A stretch of 64,000 nt of DNA from Thalassia testudinum (GCA_037157565.1 JAZHRO010000036.1:135834501-135898500), one strand, 5' to 3'; shown: positions 33,354-45,147, numbered from the stretch's first letter. Translations and numbers: made by a program. Notes: a model not told the origin generated them from the sequence alone.

Positions 33354-35217
33354 AATCAAAATATATTACAACATATAAGAAAGATAGAAATTATGACAAA
33401 TGTTTAGTTGAGGTGATGGTTTGCCTAGAGCATGTTTGGGAAATGTAAAAAGTACAAAACACATAATAAGATTGTTGAACGCACGAATCGCTATGCTAAC
33501 ATGTTTGGTTTTGGAAAACCTGTCGTTGTAGCTTGAAAGCGAATAATTCGTGTTCAACAAATAAAATTTATACCGAAATGAAAATTCCGGGTCAAACACA
33601 GGGAAGCGGACGTTTGATTTAAAAACTACACGTTTCTTTTTATTTGTCACGGAATAATTCAATTTAAAACTATCTAATTATTTGCAATAAATATAAGAGA
33701 GAGAGAGAGGGTAAGAGAGAGAGTATTACACATGAAAATCAAAATGAGATATAGAATAAATAAAGAATTTATCATTGAGGAGATTGTTCATTACAACTAG
33801 AAAGCATAAAACAATTACACTAGAAAGTGATAAATTACTCTAGAAAGCATTAAAAGAATGGAGGGAGAAATGTCCTCCTCGAAGATCGCTTGGAGGACGA
33901 GCAGAACTACTCTAGAAAGCAGTAAATCTATACTAGAAAGTAGTAAAAAGAATAGGGAGAGAGAAATCCTCCTTGACGATCGCTTGGAGGACAAGCCAGA
34001 TGGAACGATGCCTGGACGAAGGAGGACGAAGCAGAAGAATGGGAACGGAGCAGCACGCCGTCGTCGTCGCGGGATCCACTTCCGAAGGGGGACGAAAATT
34101 TAGACTTTATCTCGCGAGAAGCATCTTGGGTGTGGGACAAGCTTCTCTTGAGCTTTGGAGGGGTAGAGAGGAGAAGGAAGGGATGAGAATTTCATATGGA
34201 GGGGTCTCCTTTTATAGTTGCAAGGAGTGGGGGCAAAATAGTCATTATAACTTCAAAATAATAAATGAGGGGTCTTTAGTGACGGATAAATCAGTCACTA
34301 AAGCCCCTAACGTGGGCGTAGCTCCCGCGCCCACGCGCGCTTCCACGGCTGCCCGCTTCTTCAACGCATACGCACGTTCATCAGTTCTCAGCCGTTCGAT
34401 CGCAAGATCGGACGGCTTAGGATGCATCTCCGCCCGCTCGTTGTGCGCCCGCCTGCCGCGTGCGATCGCGCGTCCATGCCGCACGTTCAATCGCGCGTGA
34501 ATGCTATCAGGCACGCGCGGCCATCCGATCAAGATCCAACGCCCGCCCGGGCTCAATCGCCCGCTCCTTCCAGCCCTTCGCTGCGGCTCGAACCCGCGCC
34601 CGACGCTCTCGTAAGCGCGCTCGATCGCTGCGCTATGGGGCGCGGATGACCGAGTAGACGCTTTTAGGCGCGGCTGACCACAGCCGTTGGATCAAGATCC
34701 AACGGTGGAGAGCGAGCGGGTGCGGGGCTTCATAGAATGTAAGCGACCGTTTGGGCGGCCGAGATGGCACCACGTGGCGCCATCTTGGCTGTCCATCTTC
34801 TGGAAATTGTAGATGGTGCCACGGATGTCATATTGACTCGATCTTTATGTCGTTGGGCTGTGATCATCGATCCGAATTTATCTGTGCGGTCAGATTTGTC
34901 ATCTGAAGTGTAGATTTGCACCATCCTGGCCCTTGATCTTCTAGGGTTCCCCGATCACTATCTGATGCTACGGATGTCTGATTAGGGCGATCTTGGAGTC
35001 GTTGAACTCCAATCGTCACCCTGATCACATCCATATGATTGGATCTTTGATCTGAGGCCCTGATAAAATGTTTGCTCTGTCCAAGCACATAAAAGGAGAC
35101 AATTAACCTCCATTTTATTCAAACTACTCTAAATGCAAGATGATGCATGTTATGCAATCCTATGCTTAAAAACATACATAAATAGACATTTTAAGTAGTG
35201 TAAATGTGTTTACATCA
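33354..35217 (-). mobile_element. Solo LTR B2 (family B)
   Basis: 1.86 kb on the minus strand, flanked by perfect AAGAT duplications (33349-33353 and 35218-35222). The start on the minus strand is TGATGTAAACACATT. It has the LTR-end block at about 33587-33610, (GA)n at 33696-33720, the transcribed 13-nt-loop hairpin twice (33872-33898 and 33967-33991) and a TATA box. The segment 34315-34680 is unusually rich in CG dinucleotides compared with the same part of B1 and B4, which suggests this is the youngest B copy. No genes. Confidence 0.85.
34210..34307 (-). promoter_or_regulatory. B2 LTR promoter: TATA box with upstream palindrome
   Basis: On the minus strand CTATAAAA (34210-34217) is preceded, about 57 bp upstream, by an inverted repeat with arms CTTTAGTGAC (34274-34283) and GTCACTAAAG (34294-34303), extended by GGGG/CCCC. 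Confidence 0.6.
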
Positions 35218-35267
35218 AAGATACATCCCATAATGTCCATCATATTACATAATTCTATGAAAATGAA

Positions 35268-38264
35268 CTAATTGCCAGCACGAGTATGGTTTGACCAAAA
35301 CTCCTGCGCAATTTGCTCTCTAAGGAACTGTTGCAAGCGTAAATCACTTTTTAAAAGATGATTTAATTGTAGTATAGTGTGAAACACGTCAACAAATGAA
35401 TTTATAAAATCCGGTGAGTATCGAGTCGTTCGTAGGGAGGTAATCATGATTTTATGCAGAAGCTCTTTAGAAAACTAGTTCTAGCAGATATTTATATATG
35501 TATATATGTATAGATAGATATCAGGCACTCAGAAGATCAAAATTTTATTACATTTATAAATAGTTCTTCAAAGTAGAAAGTGCTATGCTAAATAGAGAAA
35601 GAGAGATAGCAGATAGATAAAAAGAGAGAGAGATAGAGAGAGATGCAGATAGACAACGTCGCTTGTGGGATGCTTGTGCGAGGTGAGGTAGCACCTCGGA
35701 TCCAGAGTGCCAAGACAAAAGTCAAAGTTGCAGAGAGAGAGGCAAGAGACCGTAGAAGAAGGTTGAAGAGAGGTAGATGCTAGAAGAGATTGGAAGAGAT
35801 GCCTTCAACAAGGGGCCCTAGGCCTTCTTTTATAGTTTAAATGAGGGGAAAAGTGGGCATTTTGGCCCTTAAACTCGTGTAACAACTCTCTTATGGTCAG
35901 ATCCGTCGATCAGGAGATCAACGGATCAGATCTGGCCTCAAAATCACCTTATTTGCACCCTCTATGTTTATATTCAACCTGGTGGTGACACATGGCACGC
36001 TCTGGGGCCTTGGATCTCCATCAAATGCTCCCGCTTCCTCCTCGCACCCACCTAACACCTCAAAGCTTATCTCTCTCTCTCCTCGCACGTGCTTCACGTT
36101 CAAAATTCACATGCCTTCACTCGCCCACATCGCCTTCTGAAGAGCACGTGTGATTATTCGTTAGCACTACGCGTTAGATGGCACATTCGCCATGGATGCC
36201 TTTAGTCATGCCATGCAGCTGCATCCTTGTGCTCCGATGCAGATCCAACGGGCAATAGCGCTCGCTCGAGATGCCTTCTTTGATTTCGAGCTGAGCGTGC
36301 CTCGATCCAGTGCCTCGCGCTTGCGGTTGAGGGTGCTTACTGCTGTGCTAAGCCTTCTCGTGTGCCGTGTTTCCGAATTGTGCGCAGCCGCTATCAGCTG
36401 TTGGATGATGATTCAACGGCTGATCTTTATTCCTCCTCAATAGAGCACGAGTGTGATGGAGACGTGGCATGCTCGTGGCCATTGGATGGTGATCCAACGG
36501 CCCATAGCGCATGAGGAAGATGCCTTCAGAGGGTATGGCGCAGTGAGGGACAATTACGATGGTGCCATGTGGTGCCATCGTGGCCATCCATATTCCTTTC
36601 TTTGTAACTGGTGATGTAGGCCTTCGATTGAGATGATTTTTTCGTCGTTGGACCGCGATTGTTGATCTGGATCCATCTGTGTTGTAGGATCTTTCATCTG
36701 AGGCTTTGATCTTTGTCATCTGGCTTTGTGGCCTCTGTTCTTCTTTGGACTACACAAGATGCTCTAGTTGTCTGATTGAGACAATTTTGGAAGCGTTGGA
36801 CTCCCATCATCGTCCTGATCAGATCTATACGTTCTGATCTGTCATCCGCGACTTTGAATCATCTGCAATTTATTTCATCTCTCTTTTAGTACATAAAATG
36901 ACAATATTATCTATATAACTAATAAACTAGCTATTGTGCAAATTACGATGCTTATGAATGCATTGTTCCTAAGTTATGTTAGAATTTAGCTTAATTCAGG
37001 TGATTTAGGTTGATGATTGCTGTGCAATCAGGAACTCCCCTACACGAACAGATCTTTGGTCGACATCTTGCTACATCACATCCTTGCCCTCATTATCTAC
37101 ATAATTGTTGAAACTATTCGTGAATAGATCATTTTGGAAATTCCATCAGCAAATCATGTTGTGTATTGCACAACATGTCACAACAATTCGGTAATGGCTC
37201 CTAAAGGAATAAAATGGTTGAGCCTCCAAAATCTTAAAGCTCCTCTTCAACACACCAAAGGCACACTCGGTAACATTCTACAACTGTGTGTGATGTCGGT
37301 TGTACAGCTCCTTGTAGTTCCTGTACTTGGTGCTATAATCTCTGTTTTCCTATAAATGATAGGACACACCACGGAAGGGGGCAATGAATTTGTTAGCATT
37401 TGCGTATTCCAAATCAACTAAGTACCTACGACCTTGGGGTATGTTTAGGCTATGATGAATGGCCCACTTTAGCACCCTCGTGTTGGTAGCTAACCCTTCC
37501 CAACTGATCCCCACGAATATGAATTGAAGGTTAAAGTCGACGGCAGCAATGGCATTTTGACTGATCCATCCTTTATGAATTTGAAACCTCTCTTAGTCAG
37601 ATGGTGCAACTATGGCTCAAATGTGGTGGCCATCAATTGCACTCAATACATTCTTGCATTCAGAAAGGAAACTAATCATGTCAAGGATTTGAGGTTGAAT
37701 CTTGGAAGATAGGTTAGACAAGTTTGGGATGCGATTACCTTGAAATAAGGAAAGAATTTCCAATTGCCCCTTAATTTCCATTGGTACCTATGTGCTCGCA
37801 CTAGAAAGTCGAATGAACATCTTGTTAACTGAATAGAGGGCATGGAGGACATTGTTAAAGTAGCAAGAGATGGTCTTGCTCAAATGTTGAAACCACTCTA
37901 TAAGATGCTGATTTGAGGAAGCATGAGCTAAGGTGTGCAAGAAAATGGTAGGTTGCTCATTAATCGTGATGTTGCATGAATTGTATAGCTTAGTTCGCTC
38001 CTTCAAGAAATCCATAATAGCTATGAATACTTTCTTAGTCACTCTAAACTCATCATAACATCTCGACGAATGACCTACGAGGATTTCATTGACCCAAATG
38101 TGACCACCCAAGTTGGGATTAACATTGCGTGGTTCACGTGAGATTGGATCGTCATGAAATGATAGGAACTTCGCAGCAAGGGGCAAGATCACCTTTGCAA
38201 TAGCCAACAGATTATCCTTGTAACCACTATCATTGAAGGTTGACCTGTATTCCTCAGAATCCAT
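35268..38264 (-). pseudogene. PIF/Harbinger DDE transposase, split by solo LTR E
   Basis: Transposase of a PIF/Harbinger DNA transposon (the family of HARBI1). The N-terminal part is open at 37788-38264 and includes GGHIWVNEILVGHSSRC and a helical region with EQPTIFLHTLAHASSNQH. Further along the minus strand, across several stops, come all three catalytic motifs: AIDGHH (Asp near 37632), YLVDLEYANANKFIAPFRGV (Asp near 37417) and VTECAFGVLKRSFKIL (Glu near 37265), then CCAIHNM. The C-terminal LREQIAQEFW and the TAG at 35268-35270 lie on the far side of LTR E. At least four stops in the core make it inactive. ORF1 of the same element lies upstream in the same direction. Confidence 0.9.
35329..37030 (-). 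mobile_element. Solo LTR E (B-related), inside the Harbinger transposase
   Basis: 1.70 kb flanked by perfect GGAAC duplications (35324-35328 and 37031-37035). The start on the minus strand is TGATTGCACAGCAATCA (7-bp perfect arms, 3-nt loop) and the end is TTGCAACA. It carries a degenerate LTR-end block (35419-35443), a GA tract (35605-35645), a TATA box (35828-35834) and a GGTGCCATGTGGTGCCATC stretch shared with family B. The transposase frame resumes on both sides. Confidence 0.9.
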
Positions 38265-38633
38265 CCCTAAAAAGAATGTTTACAATGCAACGATACGAAG
38301 AATAAGGGGAATATCTCCATATATAAAGGTAGAATAATGTTATAAACTACCAAGAGAATAAGTTTCATAGTGTCTACAATTCCAAACACCATGAAAGTAG
38401 AAATCATAGTTATGGGGTTTGTGAAAGGGATAAGGGAATAACATACATCCCATAATCACATACATCATCGAACATGATAGCCAAACTAGAATAGGAAATA
38501 AGAAAAAAAATAACAGAAGGCTTTGTAGCTGAAGTCGTCTCAAGGATTAGAACCTGTAGTCACTTCCCGTGTGCCTACAAAAGAATGTACCAAACTTAGA
38601 ATCAAATGGAAGGAGATCCTTGAATACAACACG

Positions 38634-39662
38634 CTAAGATTTGTGAGTCAACAACTTAGCATTGGTGACGACATCGTTAGGGGCTATGATGGGGACCCGT
38701 TGCTTGAGAATCCATAAACACTCATGTATCTTGTTAGCCACAGGATCAACTCTCTGATGTGGGGAAATGTGATGGTCAACTAAAGTCCTCATTAATTTGG
38801 TGAACTCATCAGCTTTAGTTGATGAAGCTGCTGCAGCGGATGGTCTTGACTCCTTCACTTCCCACTACTAGACAAACTTGTTGACTGATGCTTAATCCCT
38901 CTTTCTTTAACACAAACCTCTGGTTGTACTTCATCCTGCACGTGAATTAGGTTCGTATCTGATGTATATGGGAAAGTAGAGTTACCAAACATGGTAGGAC
39001 TTGTGAACGGCTGCTGTAGGAATGTCTAAACTTTCTTGGGTGGTGTAAAACTAGATTGAATTGTAGACGGTTTGATGTGGGGATATGTTAAGTAGGTGTA
39101 TCCTCAATGAGATTGGTGACATTGGCCTCTCTAGCTGATGACATTGCATGCTTCCCAATGGTGGTGTCATTTCCAACGATCATGCAAACCTTGTTCCAAT
39201 AAGGAAATGGCTTATTCCATAGGCACTTAAGTTTAGTCGGTGGCTGTGCAACAGGTTGAGAAGCAGTCATCATACATTTGCATAACAAACAAACAATTGT
39301 AGGAAATAGCGTTGGGAAATATGCCAACAATTTACCTCATCCCACACTTTTGGAGATGGTGCAACGAGATAATTTGGTTGTTGGGTCCATTCCCCACCCA
39401 CTCTTGCTCAAGAGAAGGATATACTTTAGCTCTTTTCTTCTATTTAGTATCTAGAAATGAGTGTAGTTTAAATGTGTCGAAGCTTCGAACTCCACGTCAA
39501 TTTTATTCCACACAGTCTTGCTAAACGATCTATTGTTCCAGTGACCAAGATCGTAGTGCTTCCTTAAAATCTTGAGAAGCTTAGTGACGAGCTCGTAATC
39601 TCAATTCTTGCATTTCACAGACTTAGATGAAGATGGTCTTGAGGGTTGAATTGTAGACATTA
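38634..39662 (-). pseudogene. PIF/Harbinger ORF1, Myb/SANT-like DNA-binding protein
   Basis: Second gene of the Harbinger element. These transposons encode a Myb/SANT-like protein that helps the transposase reach the nucleus and bind the ends. On the minus strand a frame starting at about 39662 (MSTIQPSRPSSSKS) leads into LGHWNNRSFSKTVWNKIDVEF, a trihelix/SANT-type segment. It then continues through 39330-39088 (LKCLWNKPFPYWNKVCMIVG, with the W...PFP.Y/W....IVG pattern of the domain) and ends in the acidic/basic tail at 38858-38634. Stops and shifts separate the pieces. It lies about 370 bp upstream of the transposase, in the same direction, as expected for this family. Confidence 0.75.
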
Positions 39663-40050
39663 AGTAGGAGTATTGTTAGGGGTGTAGGCAGCAATACTTG
39701 TATAGTTTTGCGGTGGTGAAGTTATACATTGTTGGAGATTGTAGAAGTTATGAAGCTGCAGTAGGATATGGGCTATGGGATGGATTTGTACCATCATTCC
39801 TTGAATAATTTCACCAAACAAGTTCCACGTAGCTTGAACTCAACAACTAACTTATTTTGGATGGGCACTTCAGGAAATCCTCAAGTTGTTATGAACTAAT
39901 CTATATTTTGTATAAATTTGCAAAGAGTCTAGACCTAATTGAAGGCAATCAACTGGACACTACAAGGATTTGGCCCCAGCTGCCCCACAATTATACTATG
40001 AAGGTGGAGAGAGACACAACTTGTCTTTATTTCATTGCAAGTCTAAGTAA
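39663..40050. other. Harbinger 5' flank, no gene
   Basis: Non-coding sequence upstream of ORF1. The plus-strand frame at 39857-40138 has no recognisable motif and crosses the putative transposon end, so I do not treat it as a gene. Confidence 0.4.
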
Positions 40051-40066
40051 TTTACCAAACACCCCC
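40051..40066 (-). repeat. Candidate PIF/Harbinger terminal inverted repeat
   Basis: TTTACCAAACACCCCC reads GGGGGTGTTTGGTAAA on the element's strand, close to the GGG..GTTTGG ends of Tourist/PIF elements. It lies about 390 bp upstream of ORF1. I did not find the matching copy at the other end, so this is tentative. Confidence 0.4.
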
Positions 40067-40130
40067 TTCTCAATATATATGGTAGACCTCTCCATCCTGA
40101 AGGGAAACCTTTTCTACACACTAGGGTGTG

Positions 40131-41576
40131 TGATGTAGACACATCCATTTAGGTTAAAATGCCTATTTATGCATGTCTCTAGGCTTTAGATATGCATTTC
40201 ATACTATAAATATTGCATAGCATGCATCATTCTGCATTTAGAGTAGTTTGTGTATATTTTAGGTTAATTGCATCCTTTTATGGCTAGGAGAGAAGGAGAT
40301 TTAATTCGGAACCTCGGATTGACGATTCGACTGTATGGCTTTGATCAGGACGACGATCGGAGTCCAATGCCTCTGAAATCACCTTGATTGGAGTCCTATA
40401 GCACCATATGCAGTTCGTGGAAAATCAACGACCGAGGGACTAAGTGATGCAATCCAGAGCTTCAAACGACAAATCTGACCTCATGGATAGATTCGGGTCG
40501 ACGATTGTAGCCCAACGACGTGAAAATTGACTCAATCCGACCTCTGTAGCAGCCCTTACAACGAAAAGATGATGAACGGCCCAGATCGCGCCACGTGGTG
40601 CAACCCAAGCGTCCATATTCATGGACGTGCCACTACACGTGCATAGCAACGTGCGTGCGCGCGCACGCAGAGGCACGCACATGTAGCAGCGTAGCGGGCA
40701 TGCATGTGGGCACGTGGAGGCAGCGGTAGCGCATGCGGGCACGTAGCGCAAAGAGGCACGCGACACGAGCGCGCGGAGTGCGCACCAGCACAGGAACAGC
40801 GTGGGTTCTAGGCTATCTTTAGCAACGTTTGCGGTGGATCTTCAGTGATGTTTATGATCGTCACTGAATGTCCTGTATACGAAATTGATCCTTTCCTCCA
40901 CTATAAAATGACCCCAACCCCTCCCATTCTTCTTCATCTCTTCCTTTCTCTACCTCACCACCTCCAAGGCTCTAGAGAGAGCCTATCCCTAGCCTGGGAT
41001 GTTCCTCTAGAGTAGAAAACCAAATCTTTTTTCTGCCTCTCATCCCCATTCATGGAGCATCCCGCGATTGCCCTCTCACCTCCTTCGGGAAGAAGATCCT
41101 CGCCACGACGACGTCCTGCCCATCCTCCTTCCTCTGCCACTGTTCTCCCTCGTCCCGCTCCTACCACCTTCTTCGGGGCATCGTCAGAGCGAGCCATCCT
41201 CCAAGCGACCGTCTAGGGGGATTCTTCTCACCTATCTCTATCTTTTCGCTTTCGTAGTGTAGTTTTCCTACTTTTATAGTTGTAATAAACATTTGATTAG
41301 AAATCCATGATTGTTTCTCTCTCTCTCTGCATTATTTTGCAAGCAGAGAAAGTTTCCATCAACCTAATCTCTTGGTTGATAAAAATACAAAAAAATTATA
41401 AAAGATAAAAATAATAAAAATAAATAAAAGAGAAACGCAAAATTTTATAAAACCAAACGTTCGCCTCCACGTATTCGACTCGAGACTCACCTCGAGTTTC
41501 GGTTATAAGTATTATCTGATTGACGAATGGGTTTCCAAACTCAAACTTTTTTGCGATGAATCTTTGCATCTGATCA
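40131..41576 (+). mobile_element. Solo LTR B3 (family B)
   Basis: 1.45 kb on the plus strand with perfect GTGTG duplications (40126-40130 and 41577-41581). It begins TGATGTAGACACATC and ends CTGATCA. It has the promoter inverted repeat and TATA box, the transcribed hairpin (41197-41221), a TAATAAAC signal at about 41283, the (CT)n tract (41311-41323) and the LTR-end block (about 41459-41485). The run of alternating GC/GT at 40645-40680 could adopt left-handed DNA. No genes. Confidence 0.9.
40841..40908 (+). promoter_or_regulatory. B3 LTR promoter: inverted repeat and TATA box
   Basis: TTCAGTGATG (40841-40850) and CGTCACTGAA (40859-40868) pair at 9 of 10 positions. TATAAAA follows at 40902-40908, about 35 bp downstream. 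Confidence 0.55.
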
Positions 41577-41581
41577 GTGTG

Positions 41582-42036
41582 CAAGTGTACACCTTGATGT
41601 ACAGAAAGCATGAAGTAATCCTGAAGGACATGAGTATGGAAATGTGTGTTGCAACACATTTTGCAATGCGCAATCAGAATCAATCGATTGAAAATGAGAA
41701 TCAACCGATTTAAAATCAAGCAGATCAAAACAGATCGGTTGGAAATGGTTTTCAACTGATTGGAATTCAAAATGCACTGGTTGAAAATCAAAACACATCG
41801 ATTGAAAATGAAAATACATCAGTGTGCTTTGCTTTTTTATTGGTGATAAATGGTTTTTCACTTGGAACATAGTTTTTCACTTAGTGCTTTTCATCAATGG
41901 GAAGTGGTTATACTGGTGAAAAGCTAAAATACATCAGTTGAAATCACCAATATTCTCACTTTATGCATTGTAAAATGCATTGCAACATACGTTGATTTAC
42001 TTTTTCACAATCTCGAAATGATATGTTTGCAGATAA
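41582..42036. repeat. Non-LTR DNA with a degenerate GATTGAAAAT repeat
   Basis: Between B3 and the Tat element. From about 41685 to 41825 the words ATCGATTGAAAATG, ACCGATTTAAAATC, ATCGGTTGGAAATGG, ACTGATTGGAATTC and ACTGGTTGAAAATC recur at 20-30 bp spacing, followed by a looser copy near 41930. No gene. Confidence 0.5.
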
Positions 42037-42676
42037 TGAGGGGCAAAAAATGCCCTCGAACCCAAAACCCCGTGATAGGCCGAAAACTAACGATCTGGCC
42101 TAGAAAACTCTGATAAAGGCAAAGTTCGGAGATCCAACTTGCCTACATCCAAGAGAACCCCCTATGCAATCAGACATGATAGTCCATCCAGCCGGCACAC
42201 AAGCAGGTTGGCACGGTTGGACCCAGAAAGACCTAGCCATTAGAGGTTCAGCGAAGGGTACAGCAGGCCTGCGTTGCCAATAAATGTTGACATTGGCAAC
42301 TGCCATTAATGACCTAGCATAATATCCTCCTAGGAAATCTTGTTGGAAGTGCGATCTGCTCAGAAGATCTTGATAGGAGCTCAAGCCCGATCCGCTCAGA
42401 AGATATCAGCGGGAGCTCCACCCTGGCACGAGATATATATGTGGGAACATGTGCTAGCCTTCCCCCAAACAATCCGAGCGATCGTATACTTTGTAAACTC
42501 TAACAAATTCTAGTGTATAGTTAGGAATCTCATCCTCCCCCCAGACGTACACCTCTTAAGGTGGAAATGGGTAACCAACTCTTATGTTCCCTTTATGTGA
42601 TTGCTCCATTAGGCTACCCATTCTACGGAGTCTGATCCCCCTTTGAGTCGAACCCTTCGTCTCCACGAAGGAACCA
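42037..42676 (+). repeat. Tat-like element 5' LTR
   Basis: It begins TGAGGGGCAAAAAATGCCCT, an inverted repeat with a 5-A loop. A TATA-like ATATATAT is at 42433-42440. The right end is set by GGAACCA just before the PBS. It is approximate because the 3' LTR is cut by the window. Confidence 0.8.
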
Positions 42677-42683
42677 ATAAAAT

Positions 42684-42703
42684 TGGCGCCATCTGTGGAA
42701 AAC
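42684..42703 (+). other. Tat-like element primer binding site
   Basis: TGGCGCCATCTGTGGAAAAC, the TGGCGCCATCTGTGGGAAC-type primer site common in Tat-lineage elements, lies a few bases after the LTR. Confidence 0.8.
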
Positions 42704-42746
42704 GATAATCTATTGATAATGCTCCCTATTCCTTGAGGTCCCTACG

Positions 42747-44425
42747 ATGGCTCCTACCACTCGCAACTCCTCCCACGCTTAACCTGATAAGTCATAGGAT
42801 CGAGCCGAGTTGAGCATGTCGGTGTCCAAGTGATGCTCTCAGCCGATCGAGCCAAATAAGGAGCAGGGACCCCCTGCTCCACTGCTAGAGGACCACGAGC
42901 GTGTCCCCCTCCCTGATCTACAAGCAAGGGAAGAGCAGTTCCGGGCAAAATTGGCAGTTCTCAGGGTAGAGTAGATCTCAGTCACCGAGAAACTCTTGGA
43001 GATCAGGCAAATCCAATAGCTCGGTTCTCCCCCACAAGGGGAGACCCGCCAACCTGGCCTAGATGACAAGCAGTTGAGGTGGCGCCGTGAGGTGGAGGAT
43101 GAAAATGCCCATCTGCACGAATAGCTCAAGTAGTTGAAATGCGAGCACAGGAGCCAGAGGGGCGAAGCCCCCTTGAACCCACCAAAGGCTCCTCGCCCAC
43201 CTACCTCGGAGGAGATCTCTGGAGCTCAACCCCCTACTACTGGCAGTGGGGGATTGATCCCTGAGATTGTCCGCCAGGTCACCCGGGCCATGAGGGGCAT
43301 GTGCCCCCAATCTTACATTACCACCTACCCTTTCACCGAGGAGGTAATGATGGCCCCCTTGCCCGAAAGATTCAAGCAGCCCGTCATGGCTCCGTATGAC
43401 AAGGCGGTGGATCCCAATAGCTTTTTTGGGAGTTACTGCCAAATGATGCTGGTGCACGGCTGGCCCAATGGAGTGCTCTGCAGAGTATTCCCGTCTTATC
43501 TATCTGTCATCGCCCATGAGTGGTTCAACGAATTGCCGACCAGATAGATTGCCTGCTTCCAGGAATTGGGGAACGAGTTCTCCTAGTACTTCACTGGATA
43601 GCAAAGGGTTAGAGATAACCCCAAGAGTCTCTCCGAGATCTGACAGCGGAGAAACGAGTCCTTCTGATCATACTTGGATCGATTCAGGGCCTAGTACTTC
43701 AAGTGCAAGTGGTCTCACGATGCTATTGCCGTCCAATACTTCAAGTCAGGACTCCTGACCAGAGGTTCTAGTACAACATCGATGATTTCCTACCTAGAGA
43801 CATGGCGGAACTCTAGAATTGGACCACAAGGTTCGCAGAGCAGGACGACTCTTTCACTCTCGCAACCAGCTTGCCGAAGGGCCGGAGGAGTATGCCAGCT
43901 CAGCCAGAGATAGGCGGGCCCCAAGCAACTCCTCCTCTGCACGCGAAAATGATCGCTTCAATGAGCGTAAGGCTACCTTCCTAGATCGGAGGAGCGACAG
44001 GCCTGGTAGAGGGCGGAACAATGGACCCTGCCAAGTTAGGCGGGAGTATTTTGAAGAGTACACTCCCTTGGCCGTGAACCAGGCAGATGTGTTAATGAAA
44101 GTATGGTCTACGGACAAAGACTTGCTTCCCCCGCCTAAGTCGATGAAGAAGAAGATCGACACCAGGCCTTAGTGTAAATACCACAAGGCCCAGGGATGTG
44201 CTATGGAGGATTGCCGCGATCTGTGTGATCAGATAGAGTTCCAGATCTGGCACGGGAACCTGGCCAACTTTGTTAGGTGGAACAAGGGCCAAGATAAAGG
44301 CAAGGGCCCCGCCGAGGGCCCTGAAGAGTACCGCAAAGAGAGACTCCAGCACCTCCGCGGAGTTAATGTGGTAATTACGGAGGCCCCTGAGCCTGTCAAA
44401 ACCGCAGCCCGCCAACTCGGGTAGG
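42747..44425 (+). pseudogene. Tat-like element gag, broken
   Basis: Capsid/nucleocapsid precursor of the element. It starts near MAPTTRNSSHA. The N-terminal part is a charged, heptad-like region with in-frame TAG codons where CAG is expected. The gag core is open at 43134-43547: ITTYPFTEEVMMAPLPERFK and VLCRVFPSYLSVIAHEWFN (residue pattern of Tat/Retrotrans_gag domains), followed by frame changes through 43758 and 44172. A zinc-finger-like tail CKYHKAQGCAMEDCRDL and FEFQIWHGNL-like sequence at about 44173-44275 ends it. There are many stops and at least three shifts. Confidence 0.85.
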
Positions 44426-44499
44426 TGGTATCTCCTTTGCTACCACCAAGTGAGTACCACCGCCAAGTCTTAGCGGCCGCAACCGGGGCATCCCAGGGC

Positions 44500-45045
44500 C
44501 CTCACCTTTCCTCCCATACAGGTGCGAAGGTCAAGCTCATCTTTGATGTCAACGTCGACCAAAGCCGGTAGTCCTACCACTTTAAGCAATCGGCCCTTAC
44601 TGCTTTCCCCACTCTTCAGTGGGGCGAAAGAGGCCTTGTCAGGAAGGCATCCTCGTAGCTATTCGCCTTCCTCCCCGACCTGACGGAGCACATTGACCCA
44701 TTGCTAGTAACACAGTAGTCCTGACTCCTCATCGACAAGGGAAGCGCGGTGGATGTCCTCTTCCTTTGAACCCTACGCTAGCTGGGGTTTGCCGAAGAGC
44801 ACCTAGCCCCTTTAGTTCATCTAGTGGTCGGCTTCAGCAACCACAAAGTGATGCTAAAAGGGGAAATCAATCTCCCCTTGTTCGTCTGCAATGGGGACAA
44901 GCACCTCAACTGCATGGCAACGTTCGTTGTAGCTAGGTTGATGACGGCTTACGAGGGCATCATAGGCCATCCCACTACCTATGCCTTTCGACTGATCCCT
45001 TCCTCCTACTTCCAATTCATGCTTTCTAGTCCCCTCGCGGAATAG
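44500..45045 (+). pseudogene. Tat-like element protease
   Basis: Retropepsin-like protease of the Tat type. A frame with LIDKGSAVDVLFL (about 44727-44770) holds the catalytic Asp in the DxGS arrangement usual for the lineage. Stops follow, then the open stretch 44824-45045 with VVGFSNHKVMLKGEINLPL and IIGHPTTYAFRLIPSS, which match the flap and C-terminal part. It ends at a TAG at 45043. The beginning is frameshifted near 44560. Confidence 0.8.
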
Positions 45046-45059
45046 GAACAGTGCACGGA

Positions 45060-45147
45060 GATTAGTCAGTGGGGCGAAACGAAGGGTCCGCTGGGTTCCG
45101 TCCCACAACACTTAGACTATTTGGCTGAGGTGTTCCAAATTCTAAGG
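45060..45147 (+). pseudogene. Tat-like element RT fragment left of B4
   Basis: The short frame QHLDYLAEVFQILRN matches the RT helix just after the catalytic box. The fingers and the YxDD box that should lie between protease and this point are absent, so roughly 600-700 bp of RT was deleted before or after the B4 insertion. The frame stops at the AACAC target duplication (45148-45152) and resumes at 46923. Confidence 0.7.
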
